Shown: in pieces, positions 26,505 to 34,909 of the stretch
Numbering within the stretch: the stretch's first letter is position 1
Layout of the letters: each line of letters begins with the position of its first letter
Origin: Promethearchaeia archaeon
Lineage (GTDB): Archaea; Asgardarchaeota; Lokiarchaeia; Sigyniarchaeales; SOKP01
Reading direction: 5' to 3'
Assembly (NCBI GenBank): GCA_029856125.1
Contig: JAHQWJ010000120.1
Span: 62,001 to 126,000, forward strand
Length of the DNA stretch: 64,000 nucleotides
The notes under the pieces: generated by a model
Seen by the model: only the letters and a program-made list of their open reading frames with translations
The model's database searches: none
What the model was told of the DNA's origin: nothing
Made by a program: the position numbers and the translations under genes

Positions 26505-27944
26505 ATGACACTAAATATTGAGAGAAGAGAATTGCATGGGAAGCGGTTAATTGGATACGCTTCTGGAAATTTTGGTCTTTCATTAGTTAATATATTTACT
26601 GGCACATTTATTTTCCAGTTTTACGTATATACTATCAATCTTAGCTCCATTTTGGTATCTGTTGGTCTAATAATTAATTCAATTTTAATAGCAATTTTTG
26701 CAATTATATCCGGAGTAATTGTAGATAATAAAAAACCTAGTAAAAGGGGAAAGAGAAAAATCTTCCTTATCCTTGGGCTTCCTATTTGGTTTTCAGCTAA
26801 TATTTTTCTTTGGCTCCCTCCTTGGTATTGTCCACCTTCAAATTCGTTTTTCTTACCGACAGCCCTATATTTCTGGTTCATGATAAGTATAAAAGCAGTA
26901 TTTGGAACTTTAATATTCACTACATACCTATCTATGCTTCCAGAACAATCTCAAACATCAGAAAATAGAAAAAAGGTTGCCTCAATAAGGGTAATATTCT
27001 CTATTACTGCTTCTGTATTGGCACTATTGATGCCGTTAACTATCCAAAGCTTATTGGAAGATCCTGAAAATGCTAAGTGGTGGCAAAGCTCGGGAAATAT
27101 TATCGTTACTTTAATGCCTATAATTGGTATCAGTTTTGCGTTATTTGGATCAGTTACTATAATTTTTACTTACCTCTCTGTAGACGAAAGCTTTCATAAT
27201 CAATACGAGTTACAAAATGAAAAAAAAAAAGTAAAAGATGCTTTCAGAGCCATTTTTTATCCTTTAACCGACAGAAATTATAACAAACTGTTATTAGTGC
27301 AATTCTTTGCAAGGACTACTGGAAAAGTGTTAGCTATCTTAATTATACCGTTAATTACTTATGTTCTTTTATTCAAAGATAATGACTTTTATATCTACAT
27401 AATAGTATCTATTACTAGTAAGCTAACATGGTATATTTTCTGGAGACAGTTCTTTAAAAACAAAACTCTTATTACTAAATATGCCGTTTGTCTATTGCTA
27501 GCAGGGATAGGGACCATTCTAGTAATAATCTTTATTATTCCTATAGGAAATTTCTTACTTATAGTAATATTGTTTTTCATTACAGAGGGGACTATTCTCG
27601 GGGCGTTATACGCCTTCCCATTATTTTCCATTCCCTTAGGGGCAAATCTAGTTCATGATGCAGCAAAAAATATTGATAGTGAATCTCTTGATAGAGCCTT
27701 GTCGTCTCTTTCCGGGTCTTATTATGGAGCCCTAAATTTTATTAGTTCCATGGGGCAAACCGTTGGATCACTCATTGTAGGCTTTATATTAATTGGTCCT
27801 AATGAAAAAAATCCAACAATAATAGTATTATTGTATTCTTCAATTGGAATATTATATTTTATCAGTATTATTTTCTTGAAAAAAATTAGAATTTATGAAG
27901 AACAAATTAAAGTTGAAATAGATATGTCTCAGACTATTAACTAA
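26505..27944 (+). CDS. GPH-type MFS transporter
   Basis: 479 residues with twelve hydrophobic helices. The start HGKRLIGYASGNFGLSL and the loop SGVIVDNKKPSKRGKRKIF are hallmarks of the glycoside-pentoside-hexuronide:cation symporter group. In archaeal genomes such proteins often sit next to acyl-CoA or organic-acid genes rather than sugar genes, so an organic acid substrate is possible here given divergence from abfD. It shares an intergenic palindrome with abfD. The protein partially encoded at the window start belongs to the same group. Confidence 0.85.
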   Translation: MTLNIERRELHGKRLIGYASGNFGLSLVNIFTGTFIFQFYVYTINLSSILVSVGLIINSILIAIFAIISGVIVDNKKPSKRGKRKIFLILGLPIWFSANIFLWLPPWYCPPSNSFFLPTALYFWFMISIKAVFGTLIFTTYLSMLPEQSQTSENRKKVASIRVIFSITASVLALLMPLTIQSLLEDPENAKWWQSSGNIIVTLMPIIGISFALFGSVTIIFTYLSVDESFHNQYELQNEKKKVKDAFRAIFYPLTDRNYNKLLLVQFFARTTGKVLAILIIPLITYVLLFKDNDFYIYIIVSITSKLTWYIFWRQFFKNKTLITKYAVCLLLAGIGTILVIIFIIPIGNFLLIVILFFITEGTILGALYAFPLFSIPLGANLVHDAAKNIDSESLDRALSSLSGSYYGALNFISSMGQTVGSLIVGFILIGPNEKNPTIIVLLYSSIGILYFISIIFLKKIRIYEEQIKVEIDMSQTIN

Positions 27945-27984
27945 CTATTACTGATTCTTGTAATTATGACTTTCAATTTTCAAC

Positions 27985-28776
27985 TCACTTGCCAATAAAC
28001 TCTGGTTCTTTCTTATCGTTAATAGCAAACACTCCAATTTTAAAATCTTGTGTTTCTGCTGATTTGATCTGCATTTGCCGTTCGTTTTCAAGATGATTTA
28101 TTAGAGATTCGCTTAAAGCATCAAAAAATAATTTTTTTGTGCGTGCGTATGTTAGCGTAGGACCACTCGCAAGTTTAGATGCCATCTCATGAGCTCTACT
28201 TATTAATCTTTCGGGGTCAACAACTTCATTTACAAGCCCTAGTTTAAACATATCCTCTGCTGTATATGTATCTCCAAAAAACGCCATCTGAGTTGCTTGT
28301 TGCCAAGTTAACTGGCGGCTAAGCAGTATAGTTCCTGCAAACCCGGGAATTAACGCAAGCTTGCTAAACGATTGTTTGAATTTTGCTGTATTTGATGCTA
28401 TAACTAAATCACAAGATAGCGCAAGATTCATTCCCGCTCCTACGGCCCATCCATTCACCGCTGCTATAACGGGTTTTGGATATTGGCGCAAGATAAGTGC
28501 GATCTTATATAGATTCTTTAATAAATCATCCATGAATTCACCAGGTTTCCCTACTTCAATACTTTCCTTAAAAGCTTTTATATCACCACCTGCAGAAAAA
28601 GCTTTACCAGAGCCCGTGATCATCAAGCATCTTATGTCTTCTTTATTCCGAAGCTGCTCTAAAACTTCAAGCAATTCTTCAGCCATCATTTGATTTAGAG
28701 GATTGTAATTTTCTGGATCATTAAGAACAATTTTGGCAACTTTGTCAATTATTTCTAATCTTACTTTACTTTCCAT
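27985..28776 (-). CDS. Crotonase-family protein, copy 1
   Basis: 263 residues, near-identical in much of its length to the product of 32585-33376. Oxyanion regions SAGGDIKAF and NGWAVGAGMNLALSCDL are intact. Neither hydratase glutamate is present: the first position is Asn (GMNLAL) and the second Phe (RQSFSKL, here KQSFSKL), and the PaaG-type Asp in IPD is Gly (IPGFAGT). So it is not a normal hydratase; an isomerase, hydrolase or other crotonase reaction remains possible. Starts with ATG behind AAAGGTGA. Its former partner dehydrogenase is reduced to a stub directly upstream, but this gene itself is undamaged. Confidence 0.85.
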   Translation of the reverse strand: MESKVRLEIIDKVAKIVLNDPENYNPLNQMMAEELLEVLEQLRNKEDIRCLMITGSGKAFSAGGDIKAFKESIEVGKPGEFMDDLLKNLYKIALILRQYPKPVIAAVNGWAVGAGMNLALSCDLVIASNTAKFKQSFSKLALIPGFAGTILLSRQLTWQQATQMAFFGDTYTAEDMFKLGLVNEVVDPERLISRAHEMASKLASGPTLTYARTKKLFFDALSESLINHLENERQMQIKSAETQDFKIGVFAINDKKEPEFIGK

Positions 28777-28788
28777 TTAATTTCACCT

Positions 28789-28898
28789 TTATTTACTCCA
28801 CATTCATTTTCTTCTTTCGAATAATAATGTAACCGGTTTGGCATACAAGAGTATCAAAACTTTAATTCCAGATATTCAAAAATTATGTGTGCCGACAT
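28789..28898 (-). pseudogene. Remnant of an acyl-CoA dehydrogenase gene
   Basis: Reading from an ATG at 28896-28898 gives a sequence parallel to the first 31 residues of the dehydrogenase at 33389-34606 (shared YSCMPNRLH and YSKEEN), but with TGA in place of Gly15. After about 31 codons the text jumps to the last codons of the gene (MW-x-K and stop) out of frame. A premature stop and a 1.1-kb deletion make it non-functional. The upstream promoter region is still recognisable and probably still drives the crotonase behind it. Confidence 0.8.
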
Positions 28899-28954
28899 AA
28901 TTCAATAATTAAATATGCCTAATAACTTTTTAATTTCTTTTATTTAATATATTT

Positions 28955-28968
28955 ATTACATAAGTAAA
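28955..28968. promoter_or_regulatory. Palindromic site ATTAC-ATAA-GTAAA
   Basis: One mismatch from TTTAC-N4-GTAAA. It lies 57 bases before the start of the dehydrogenase remnant, matching the 59-base spacing of the site at 34665 in the intact copy, and 62 bases before the divergent aldehyde dehydrogenase gene. Confidence 0.45.
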
Positions 28969-29029
28969 TGAAAAAAAATCAGACAATATCTTTAACTATT
29001 CTCTTATTTTATTTTAAAGTTAGATATAT

Positions 29030-30508
29030 ATGAATGTTTTAAAGAACTATATTAATGGAGAGTTTATAAATTCCGAAAGTAAACGATTTTTTGAATTTAT
29101 AAATCCCGCTTTAGACGAACCTCTCGGTAAAATCCCTATTTCAACAAAAGAGGAAGTACATAGAGCGGTCGAAGCAGCTAAGTTAGCATTTCTAGAGTGG
29201 AGAAAAGTACCTGGTATTAAGAGAATTCAACCTTTTTTCCGGTTATTGGCCTTAATTAAAGAAAATGTTAATGCTATCGCAGAATCTGTTGTAATAAATC
29301 ATGGTAAGGAATGGAATGCCGCAGTAGGAGAAGTCACCCGGACTTACCAAATGATTGAAGCATCACTTTCGGTGCCTGAATATCAAAAAGGTCAGTACAT
29401 GTCTAACATTGCATTGGGAATAGATGAATATTCTATTCTCGAGCCTTTAGGTGTTTTCATCATGATTCCCCCATTTAATTTTCCTGCGATGGTTCCTTTC
29501 TGGTTTTGGCCATTTGCTGTTGCTTCGGGTAATGCTTATATAATAAAATCAAATGAGCAAACACCGTTGGCTTTACAACACATATTCAAATATATTGATG
29601 AAGCTGGATTTCCCCCAGGAGTTATTAATTATATTCATGGTGATGTGGAAGTTGCAAATCAATTAATTGAACATCCTGATGTTGTTGGTGTATCAAGTGT
29701 AGGGTCTACTCCTGTAGCTCAAGCTATTTATACAAAAGCAAGCAATTTGTTTAAACGAGCCCAGTGCCATGGAGGAGCTAATAATTTTTTGGTTGTTACA
29801 GAAAATGCTAATGTTGAGAAAATTATGACTAACTTAATGAATACACTTTTTGGCAACTCTGGGCAACGTTGTTTATCTGGAGCTGTAATTATGATTGTAG
29901 GAAACCAAAATTTTTATAATAACTTTAAGAAGCAACTTCTAAAAGCGACAACTTCGCTTAAAGTTGGATATGGTATGGATAAAGAAACTTTTATGGGACC
30001 TATAGTATCGAAGAAATCTCTGGGTAAACTTAACGATCAAATTCAAAACGGAATTGATGAAGGAGCAGCTTTATTCTTAGACGGGCGGGGAATCCAAGTG
30101 CCAGGGTATGAGAAAGGGTATTTCTTAGGGCCGTGTTTATTTGAAAATGCTAAACCCGGGATGAAAATCTATGATGAAGAAGTCTTTGGACCGGTTGCGT
30201 GCCTTGATCTTGTGAACTCTATTGAGGAAGCTGTAAAAATAATCAATCAAAACCCTAAAGGAAATGCAGTGACAATTTACACTGAAAGTGGAGAAGAAGC
30301 ACGTTTTTTCCGGAGTGAGGTTCATAACATCCAAACAGGTATTAATATTGGTGTTGTAGCACCTCTCGCATGGTTCCCTTTTGCTGGTTCGAAAGATTCA
30401 TTCTTTGGTACGCTTCGAGCTCAAGGATATGAGGGTGTAAAGTTTTTTACTCAAGAGCGTGTAATAATTGAGAGATTCCATGGGAGCACTAAGATTGAAT
30501 GGGATTAA
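29030..30508 (+). CDS. mmsA: CoA-acylating aldehyde dehydrogenase, methylmalonate-semialdehyde dehydrogenase type
   Basis: 492 residues of the aldehyde dehydrogenase superfamily. The nucleophile is C281 in GNSGQRC. The general-base glutamate of hydrolytic aldehyde dehydrogenases is absent (QCHGGANNFLVV, as in MmsA/IolA QALxGAKNH), which is the mark of enzymes that pass the acyl group to CoA. Methylmalonate or malonate semialdehyde would give propionyl-CoA or acetyl-CoA. Because the next gene, 31 bases downstream, looks like a hydroxyacid-oxoacid transhydrogenase that produces succinate semialdehyde, conversion of that aldehyde to succinyl-CoA is an alternative worth considering. Confidence 0.85.
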   Translation: MNVLKNYINGEFINSESKRFFEFINPALDEPLGKIPISTKEEVHRAVEAAKLAFLEWRKVPGIKRIQPFFRLLALIKENVNAIAESVVINHGKEWNAAVGEVTRTYQMIEASLSVPEYQKGQYMSNIALGIDEYSILEPLGVFIMIPPFNFPAMVPFWFWPFAVASGNAYIIKSNEQTPLALQHIFKYIDEAGFPPGVINYIHGDVEVANQLIEHPDVVGVSSVGSTPVAQAIYTKASNLFKRAQCHGGANNFLVVTENANVEKIMTNLMNTLFGNSGQRCLSGAVIMIVGNQNFYNNFKKQLLKATTSLKVGYGMDKETFMGPIVSKKSLGKLNDQIQNGIDEGAALFLDGRGIQVPGYEKGYFLGPCLFENAKPGMKIYDEEVFGPVACLDLVNSIEEAVKIINQNPKGNAVTIYTESGEEARFFRSEVHNIQTGINIGVVAPLAWFPFAGSKDSFFGTLRAQGYEGVKFFTQERVIIERFHGSTKIEWD

Positions 30509-30538
30509 TAGCTAAAAATAATAAAAAATTATAATTAA

Positions 30539-31855
30539 GTGAAAAAAATGGTAAACCAAGATAAAAAATTAGTAGAGAATAAGTTTGAAACAGCTTTCAC
30601 GATGGCTACATCCAGTATCAAGTATGGCCCTGGCGTAACCCATGAAGTTGGGTATGACATGAAAAAACTTGGTTCCAATCGAGTTTTGGTAGTTACAGAT
30701 CCAAATTTGTCAAAAAGTGAACCCGTTTCCGTCGTCCTTGAGGTTTTACAAGAAGAAAAGATGGATGCTGTCTTGTTTGATAGAGCACGGGTTGAACCTA
30801 CTGATCACTCTTTCAAAGAGGTGATTAAATTCGCAATTGAGGGTAATTTTGATGGATTTATTGGTGTTGGGGGTGGCTCAAGCATGGATACAGCTAAGGT
30901 TGCTAACTTATACTCGACTTATCCAGCAGACTTTTTGACTTATGTCAACGCTCCAATTGGGAAAGGACTTCCCATACCAGGACCTCTAAAACCTATGATA
31001 GCAGTTCCAACAACTGCAGGTACTGGAAGTGAAACAACAGGAGTCGCAATTTTCGATTTAGAAGCAATGCGTGCCAAAACTGGTATTGCGCATCGCGCAT
31101 TACGACCTATAATGGGAATTATTGATCCAAATAATACTCGGACTGTGCCAAAGATCGCCGCTGCCTCTTGTGCTTTTGATGTTCTATGTCACGCGTTGGA
31201 ATCAATAACGGCTATCCCATATCATAAACGTTTTGCTCCTGAAAGCCTCGAGATGCGACCTGCGTATCAAGGTGCTAACCCTATTAGCCATCTTTGGGCG
31301 TCTAAGGCAATTGAAATGGTTTCGAAAAACATGGTACGCGTAGATCAAGATCCTTCTGATGATGAAGCGCGAGCTGAAATGATCTTGGCAGCTACATTTG
31401 CAGGTATAGGTTTTGGTAATGCAGGGGTTCATTTAGCTCACGGAATGTCCTATCCGGTCTCAGGAATGGTAAGGGAATACATGCCTGAAGGAGTTAAATC
31501 AGATCATCCAATAATTCCGCACGGTATGGGTGTGGTACTTGTTTCACCAGCTGTATTTCGTTTTACTGCAAAGACAAATCCAGAATTACATTTAGAATCA
31601 GCCAAACTGATGGGCGTTAATATATCTAACGCTGATAATAAGGATGCAGGCGAAATTATTGCTAACGAAATTATTAAATTAATGCGAGCCACAAAAATGC
31701 CAAACGGTTTAAGTGCCGTTGGTTATGGACTAAACGATATTGAGGAATTAGTTCAGAAAACTTTACCACAGCATCGTGTAACAAAACTTTCCCCAAGACC
31801 AGCCAGTGCCGAAGATCTTAGACAGCTCTTCACAGAATCAATGACATTGTGGTAA
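30539..31855 (+). CDS. Hydroxyacid-oxoacid transhydrogenase-like iron alcohol dehydrogenase
   Basis: 438 residues. It resembles animal mitochondrial ADHFE1 (HOT) over its whole length: SSIKYGPGVTHEVG, VEPTDHSF, GVGGGSSMDTAK, PIGKGLPIPGPLKP, AVPTTAGTGSETTGVAIFD, RPAYQGANPIS, GIGFGNAGVHLAHGMSYP and LPQHRVTKLSPRP. Metal ligands D214, H218, H301 and H328 are intact. HOT oxidises 4-hydroxybutyrate to succinate semialdehyde while reducing 2-oxoglutarate to D-2-hydroxyglutarate, with a tightly bound cofactor. GTG at 30539 or ATG at 30548 may start it. Co-transcribed with the CoA-acylating aldehyde dehydrogenase. The subfamily call rests on remembered sequence, not a search. Confidence 0.82.
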   Translation: MKKMVNQDKKLVENKFETAFTMATSSIKYGPGVTHEVGYDMKKLGSNRVLVVTDPNLSKSEPVSVVLEVLQEEKMDAVLFDRARVEPTDHSFKEVIKFAIEGNFDGFIGVGGGSSMDTAKVANLYSTYPADFLTYVNAPIGKGLPIPGPLKPMIAVPTTAGTGSETTGVAIFDLEAMRAKTGIAHRALRPIMGIIDPNNTRTVPKIAAASCAFDVLCHALESITAIPYHKRFAPESLEMRPAYQGANPISHLWASKAIEMVSKNMVRVDQDPSDDEARAEMILAATFAGIGFGNAGVHLAHGMSYPVSGMVREYMPEGVKSDHPIIPHGMGVVLVSPAVFRFTAKTNPELHLESAKLMGVNISNADNKDAGEIIANEIIKLMRATKMPNGLSAVGYGLNDIEELVQKTLPQHRVTKLSPRPASAEDLRQLFTESMTLW

Positions 31856-31866
31856 ACTAATAATAA

Positions 31867-31875
31867 TTTTTTTTT
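31867..31875 (+). terminator. Nine-T terminator
   Basis: Nine T eleven bases after the transhydrogenase stop, ending the two-gene operon. Confidence 0.5.
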
Positions 31876-31896
31876 ATATTTTCTCCTTAAATTTTG

Positions 31897-32556
31897 TTAA
31901 TCCTTTCTTCCTACTGGGCAAGATTCAATGCATATATTACACCAAATCACAGTATTTTCTGACAGATTTTTTAAATTCTTTAGACAATAATTACGGCATA
32001 AATCTTTATTATACTTTCCTCCTTCTAAAGCCCCTGCAGGGCAAGATTCAACACAAATGTTACAATTTTTGCAATAGTCACTCTCATGAATAGGGGTGCC
32101 ATAAGATAGTTTTGCATCCGTTACCAATGACCTTAACCTTACTTGAGCTCCATAGGTTTTCGTGATAAGGAGATTATTTTTTCCAATAGGACCAATTCCT
32201 GCTAGAACCGCAGCATCTTTTAAAAAAAGTCCTGGCTCATAAGATATAATTTTTGAATTGAAGCCTTTTTTGGCTAAAAAATTCTTTATTCGATGACATT
32301 GATTTAGTAATATTAAATCAGCAAAGTGATAGCTTCTTCCTTTAACTTCGTCTCTATTCCAAGCATCTAAGCTAATATCATACAGGTGAAATCCGATTAC
32401 AACAACAGTTTTAGAATTACTAAGATACGAATCAGGTCTATGTTTTTTACTAAAAATATTGAATTTAGTTGTATCAGAAAACCCAACAAAGTCTATATCG
32501 ATTTTTTCACAATATTCAATAAGCTCCTTTGTAAGATTGTTAATTGGTTCCATCAT
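31897..32556 (-). CDS. QueG-like double-[4Fe-4S] protein
   Basis: 219 residues. The C-terminal part has two ferredoxin-type sets: CKNCNICVESCP and, further on, DLC plus WCNICIESCP, enough for two [4Fe-4S] clusters. The N-terminal 120 residues resemble the epoxyqueuosine reductase/DUF1730 region (GIGPIGKNNLLITKTYGAQVRL). True QueG is usually over 300 residues and uses cobalamin; this shorter version is probably a related reductase or a reductive-dehalogenase-like electron carrier. It lies directly downstream of the dehydrogenase-crotonase operon on the same strand, 28 bases after the crotonase stop, and may supply electrons to it. Confidence 0.75.
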   Translation of the reverse strand: MMEPINNLTKELIEYCEKIDIDFVGFSDTTKFNIFSKKHRPDSYLSNSKTVVVIGFHLYDISLDAWNRDEVKGRSYHFADLILLNQCHRIKNFLAKKGFNSKIISYEPGLFLKDAAVLAGIGPIGKNNLLITKTYGAQVRLRSLVTDAKLSYGTPIHESDYCKNCNICVESCPAGALEGGKYNKDLCRNYCLKNLKNLSENTVIWCNICIESCPVGRKD

Positions 32557-32584
32557 TCTGAGTTGTTATATCTTTATTTTCAAC

Positions 32585-33376
32585 TCATTTGCCAATAAAC
32601 TCTGGTTCTTTTTTATCGTTAATAGCAAACACGCCAATCTTAAAATCTTGCGTTTCTGCTGATTTGATCTGCATTTGTCGTTCGTTTTCAAGATGTTCTA
32701 TCAATGGTCCGCTTAAAGCATCGAAAAAAAGTTTTTTCGTCCGCGCATATGTTAATGTTGGACCACTAGCTAATTTAGTTGCCATCTCATTGGCTCGTTC
32801 TAGTAATCTCTCTGGGTCAACAACTTCATTTACGAGACCTAGTTTAAGCATGTCATCTGCTGTATATGTATCGCCGAAAAATGCCATCTCAGTTGCTTGT
32901 TGCCATGTTAATTGACGGCTAAGAAGCATAGTTCCAGCAAATCCTGGAATTAACGCAAGCTTGCTAAATGATTGTCTAAATTTCGCTTTATTTGAAGCTA
33001 TAATTAAATCACAAGAGAGCGCAAGATTCATTCCCGCTCCTACAGCCCATCCATTTACAGCTGCTACTATGGGTTTTGGATATTGACGTAAAACAAGCGC
33101 AATTGTATAGAGACTTTTCAATAATTCGTCCATATATTCACCTGGTCTCCCCTGTTCAATACTTTCCTTAAAAGCTTTTATATCTCCACCCGCGGAAAAA
33201 GCTTTTCCAGAACCAGTAATCATCAAGCATCTCACATTTTCGTCATCCCTAAGCCTTTCTAAAACTTCAAGTAACTCTTTTCCCATCTCTTGATTTAAAG
33301 GATTGTAATTTGCTGCATCGTTGAGAACAATATTTGCAACCTTTCCATCTATATCTATTTTAACTTTTCTCTCCAA
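32585..33376 (-). CDS. Crotonase-family protein, copy 2
   Basis: 263 residues, the duplicate of the crotonase at 27985-28776; the last 60 residues are almost the same in both. As there, both hydratase glutamates are replaced (GMNLAL, RQSFSKL) and the IPD aspartate is Gly, so the chemistry is uncertain. It starts with TTG, preceded by GGAGTGAT, where copy 1 starts with ATG. Twelve bases separate it from the acyl-CoA dehydrogenase stop, so the two form an operon and probably act in sequence on one acyl-CoA. Confidence 0.87.
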   Translation of the reverse strand: MERKVKIDIDGKVANIVLNDAANYNPLNQEMGKELLEVLERLRDDENVRCLMITGSGKAFSAGGDIKAFKESIEQGRPGEYMDELLKSLYTIALVLRQYPKPIVAAVNGWAVGAGMNLALSCDLIIASNKAKFRQSFSKLALIPGFAGTMLLSRQLTWQQATEMAFFGDTYTADDMLKLGLVNEVVDPERLLERANEMATKLASGPTLTYARTKKLFFDALSGPLIEHLENERQMQIKSAETQDFKIGVFAINDKKEPEFIGK

Positions 33377-33388
33377 GTTTAATCACTC

Positions 33389-34606
33389 CTATTTACCCCA
33401 CATTCTGATCATTTCTCTTGTAATAAGATATCTCATAATTTCTGATGTACCTGCTGATATTTGCCCGATTTTAGCATCTCTATAATATCGTTCTAGTGGG
33501 TATTCTTCAGTATATCCCAAACCACCAACAACTTGAATCGCTTCTTGTGTAATTCGTACAGTGGCATCAGCTATATTAGTTTTCAATGCTGCAACTGTTG
33601 CTCTACAGTAATGACCATCATCAAGCATTCGCGCAATTTGCACCATTGCTATTCGATTTAATTCTATATCCATGAACATTTCGGCAAGTTTAAAGTTAAT
33701 TCCTTCCATCTTATACAATGTTTTTCCAAATTGTTCACGTTTATGCGCATATCGGTAAGCAATTTCAAACGCGCTTCTTGCTAAACCAACGTATTGAGAT
33801 GCTGTAAAAGTACGTTCACCATCTAATCCATAAAGTAGCACATCAAGGCCTTCATTTTCCTTGTGAAGTATATTTTCAACAGGGACTTTACAATTGGTAA
33901 ATCTTAAATGCGAGTTTGGCATTCCTCTCCTTCCCATATGCTTATAATCCTTAACCACTTCGAATCCCGGTGTAACTGTCTCAAAAATAAAGGCAGTTAT
34001 TCCTTTGTGTGGTCTCACCTGATCATTGGTAATAGTATATAAGCATAAGTAATCTGCTACACTTCCATTTGTAATGAAGCATTTTTCACCATTTAAGATA
34101 TAATGATCACCATCTCGGATTGCTCTCAATCTCATTCCACCAATTGCATCAGAACCACCTGTTGGCTCTGTAATAGCAATTGCACCGAGTTTTGATCCAT
34201 CTCCTATACCAGATAAGTATTTTTTTTTCTGTTCAGAGGTACCAAATTCAATAACAGGTCCAGCAAAAAGGCACGATGAAGCTCCAAAAACACCCGCTAA
34301 GGCATAACTAAAAGCAGTTAATTCCTCTCCTAAAATAGTGCGATAAAGTATCGCTTTACCTTGACCTCCGGCTTCTTTTGGAATGGTCATATTAAGATAT
34401 GGCATTTTCCTTAAAGTCTTTATAGCTAATTCCTTATCTCTGTTTCTATCTATATGTTCTGCGACTGGAGCAACATTTATTTCACACCATTCACGAACTT
34501 CCATTCTAAAATCGTTTTCTTCTTTCGAATAAAAATGCAACCTATTTGGCATACAAGAATATCCAAACTTTAATTCCAAGTCTTCAAAATGTATGTGTCC
34601 CGACAT
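33389..34606 (-). CDS. Acyl-CoA dehydrogenase
   Basis: 405 residues with normal family layout: AIAITEPTGGSDA (142-154), LNGEKCFITNGSVADY and the C-terminal VVGGLGYTEEYPLERYYRDAKI. The medium-chain enzyme's glutamate position reads SAGTSE (Ala), but E264 in GLDGERT matches the alternative helix-G glutamate of isovaleryl-/long-chain-type dehydrogenases, so it is expected to be active. It oxidises an acyl-CoA to the 2-enoyl-CoA, passing electrons to an ETF not encoded here. Operon with crotonase copy 2; a TTTAC-N4-GTAAA palindrome lies 59 bases before the ATG. Confidence 0.93.
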   Translation of the reverse strand: MSGHIHFEDLELKFGYSCMPNRLHFYSKEENDFRMEVREWCEINVAPVAEHIDRNRDKELAIKTLRKMPYLNMTIPKEAGGQGKAILYRTILGEELTAFSYALAGVFGASSCLFAGPVIEFGTSEQKKKYLSGIGDGSKLGAIAITEPTGGSDAIGGMRLRAIRDGDHYILNGEKCFITNGSVADYLCLYTITNDQVRPHKGITAFIFETVTPGFEVVKDYKHMGRRGMPNSHLRFTNCKVPVENILHKENEGLDVLLYGLDGERTFTASQYVGLARSAFEIAYRYAHKREQFGKTLYKMEGINFKLAEMFMDIELNRIAMVQIARMLDDGHYCRATVAALKTNIADATVRITQEAIQVVGGLGYTEEYPLERYYRDAKIGQISAGTSEIMRYLITREMIRMWGK

Positions 34607-34664
34607 AATTCAATAATTAAATATCAGTCATAACTTTTTAATTTCTTTTTTTTTGTCTATCTAA

Positions 34665-34678
34665 TTTACTTTAGTAAA
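34665..34678. promoter_or_regulatory. Palindromic site TTTAC-TTTA-GTAAA
   Basis: Exact TTTAC-N4-GTAAA, identical to the site at 26416. It is 59 bases from the acyl-CoA dehydrogenase start and is conserved in the duplicated copy of this promoter at 28955. Confidence 0.55.
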
Positions 34679-34759
34679 ATTAGAATTCATCTTAAAATAG
34701 GTTTTTAGGTATAGATCTCTCGCTATGCTATGATGTTATGACGAGAAGAGATACAAATT

Positions 34760-34894
34760 ATGAATTCAAATTACGATTCAATATTATCATTTTCAAACAT
34801 TGCATCTTTATTAGGTTTTGATGGATCGAATTTTTCAGTTAGGTTAACCTATGAAATTAGTAAAATTAACTTGGGTTACCATATAAGATCTTAA
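34760..34894 (+). CDS. Short open frame with helix-turn-helix flavour (doubtful)
   Basis: ATG to TAA, 44 residues. The middle, LSFSNIASLLGFDGSNFS, resembles the recognition part of AraC-type DNA-binding domains (LSxxxIAxxLGFxxxxxFS). It could be a tiny DNA-binding protein, the remains of a regulator gene, or chance. There is no clear ribosome site (GAAGAG ten bases before), and the AraC family is uncommon in archaea. Confidence 0.2.
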   Translation: MNSNYDSILSFSNIASLLGFDGSNFSVRLTYEISKINLGYHIRS

Positions 34895-34895
34895 G

Positions 34896-34909
34896 ATTAC
34901 TTACGTAGA
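34896..34909. promoter_or_regulatory. Weak relative of the TTTAC-N4-GTAAA site
   Basis: ATTAC-TTAC-GTAGA, two mismatches from the consensus, 80 bases before the esterase start. Listed only because a better site lies in the same gap. Confidence 0.2.

Larger units (their letters stand above)
27976..28970. repeat. Decayed copy of the operator-acyl-CoA dehydrogenase-crotonase segment
   Basis: This stretch is a diverged direct duplicate of 32576-34680. Similarity starts just before the crotonase stop (TTTTCAACTCA then GCCAATAAAC), runs through the crotonase, through the last few codons and first thirty or so codons of the dehydrogenase, and through its promoter up to the palindrome at 28955. About 1.1 kb of dehydrogenase coding sequence present in the other copy is missing here. 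Confidence 0.8.
32576..34680. repeat. Intact copy of the duplicated dehydrogenase-crotonase segment
   Basis: Counterpart of 27976-28970 in the same orientation, 4.6 kb away. It keeps the full acyl-CoA dehydrogenase, crotonase, promoter and palindrome. The duplicated block ends just past the palindrome, so the regulatory site was copied with the genes. Confidence 0.8.

Noticed and set aside
32386..32662. Plus-strand open frames over the end of the QueG-like gene and the crotonase start
   Set aside because: They are antisense to well-supported genes and show no recognisable protein.
34841..34850. Ten-base palindrome AGGTTAACCT
   Set aside because: It occurs once, inside the short open frame, and no second copy was noticed in other promoters.
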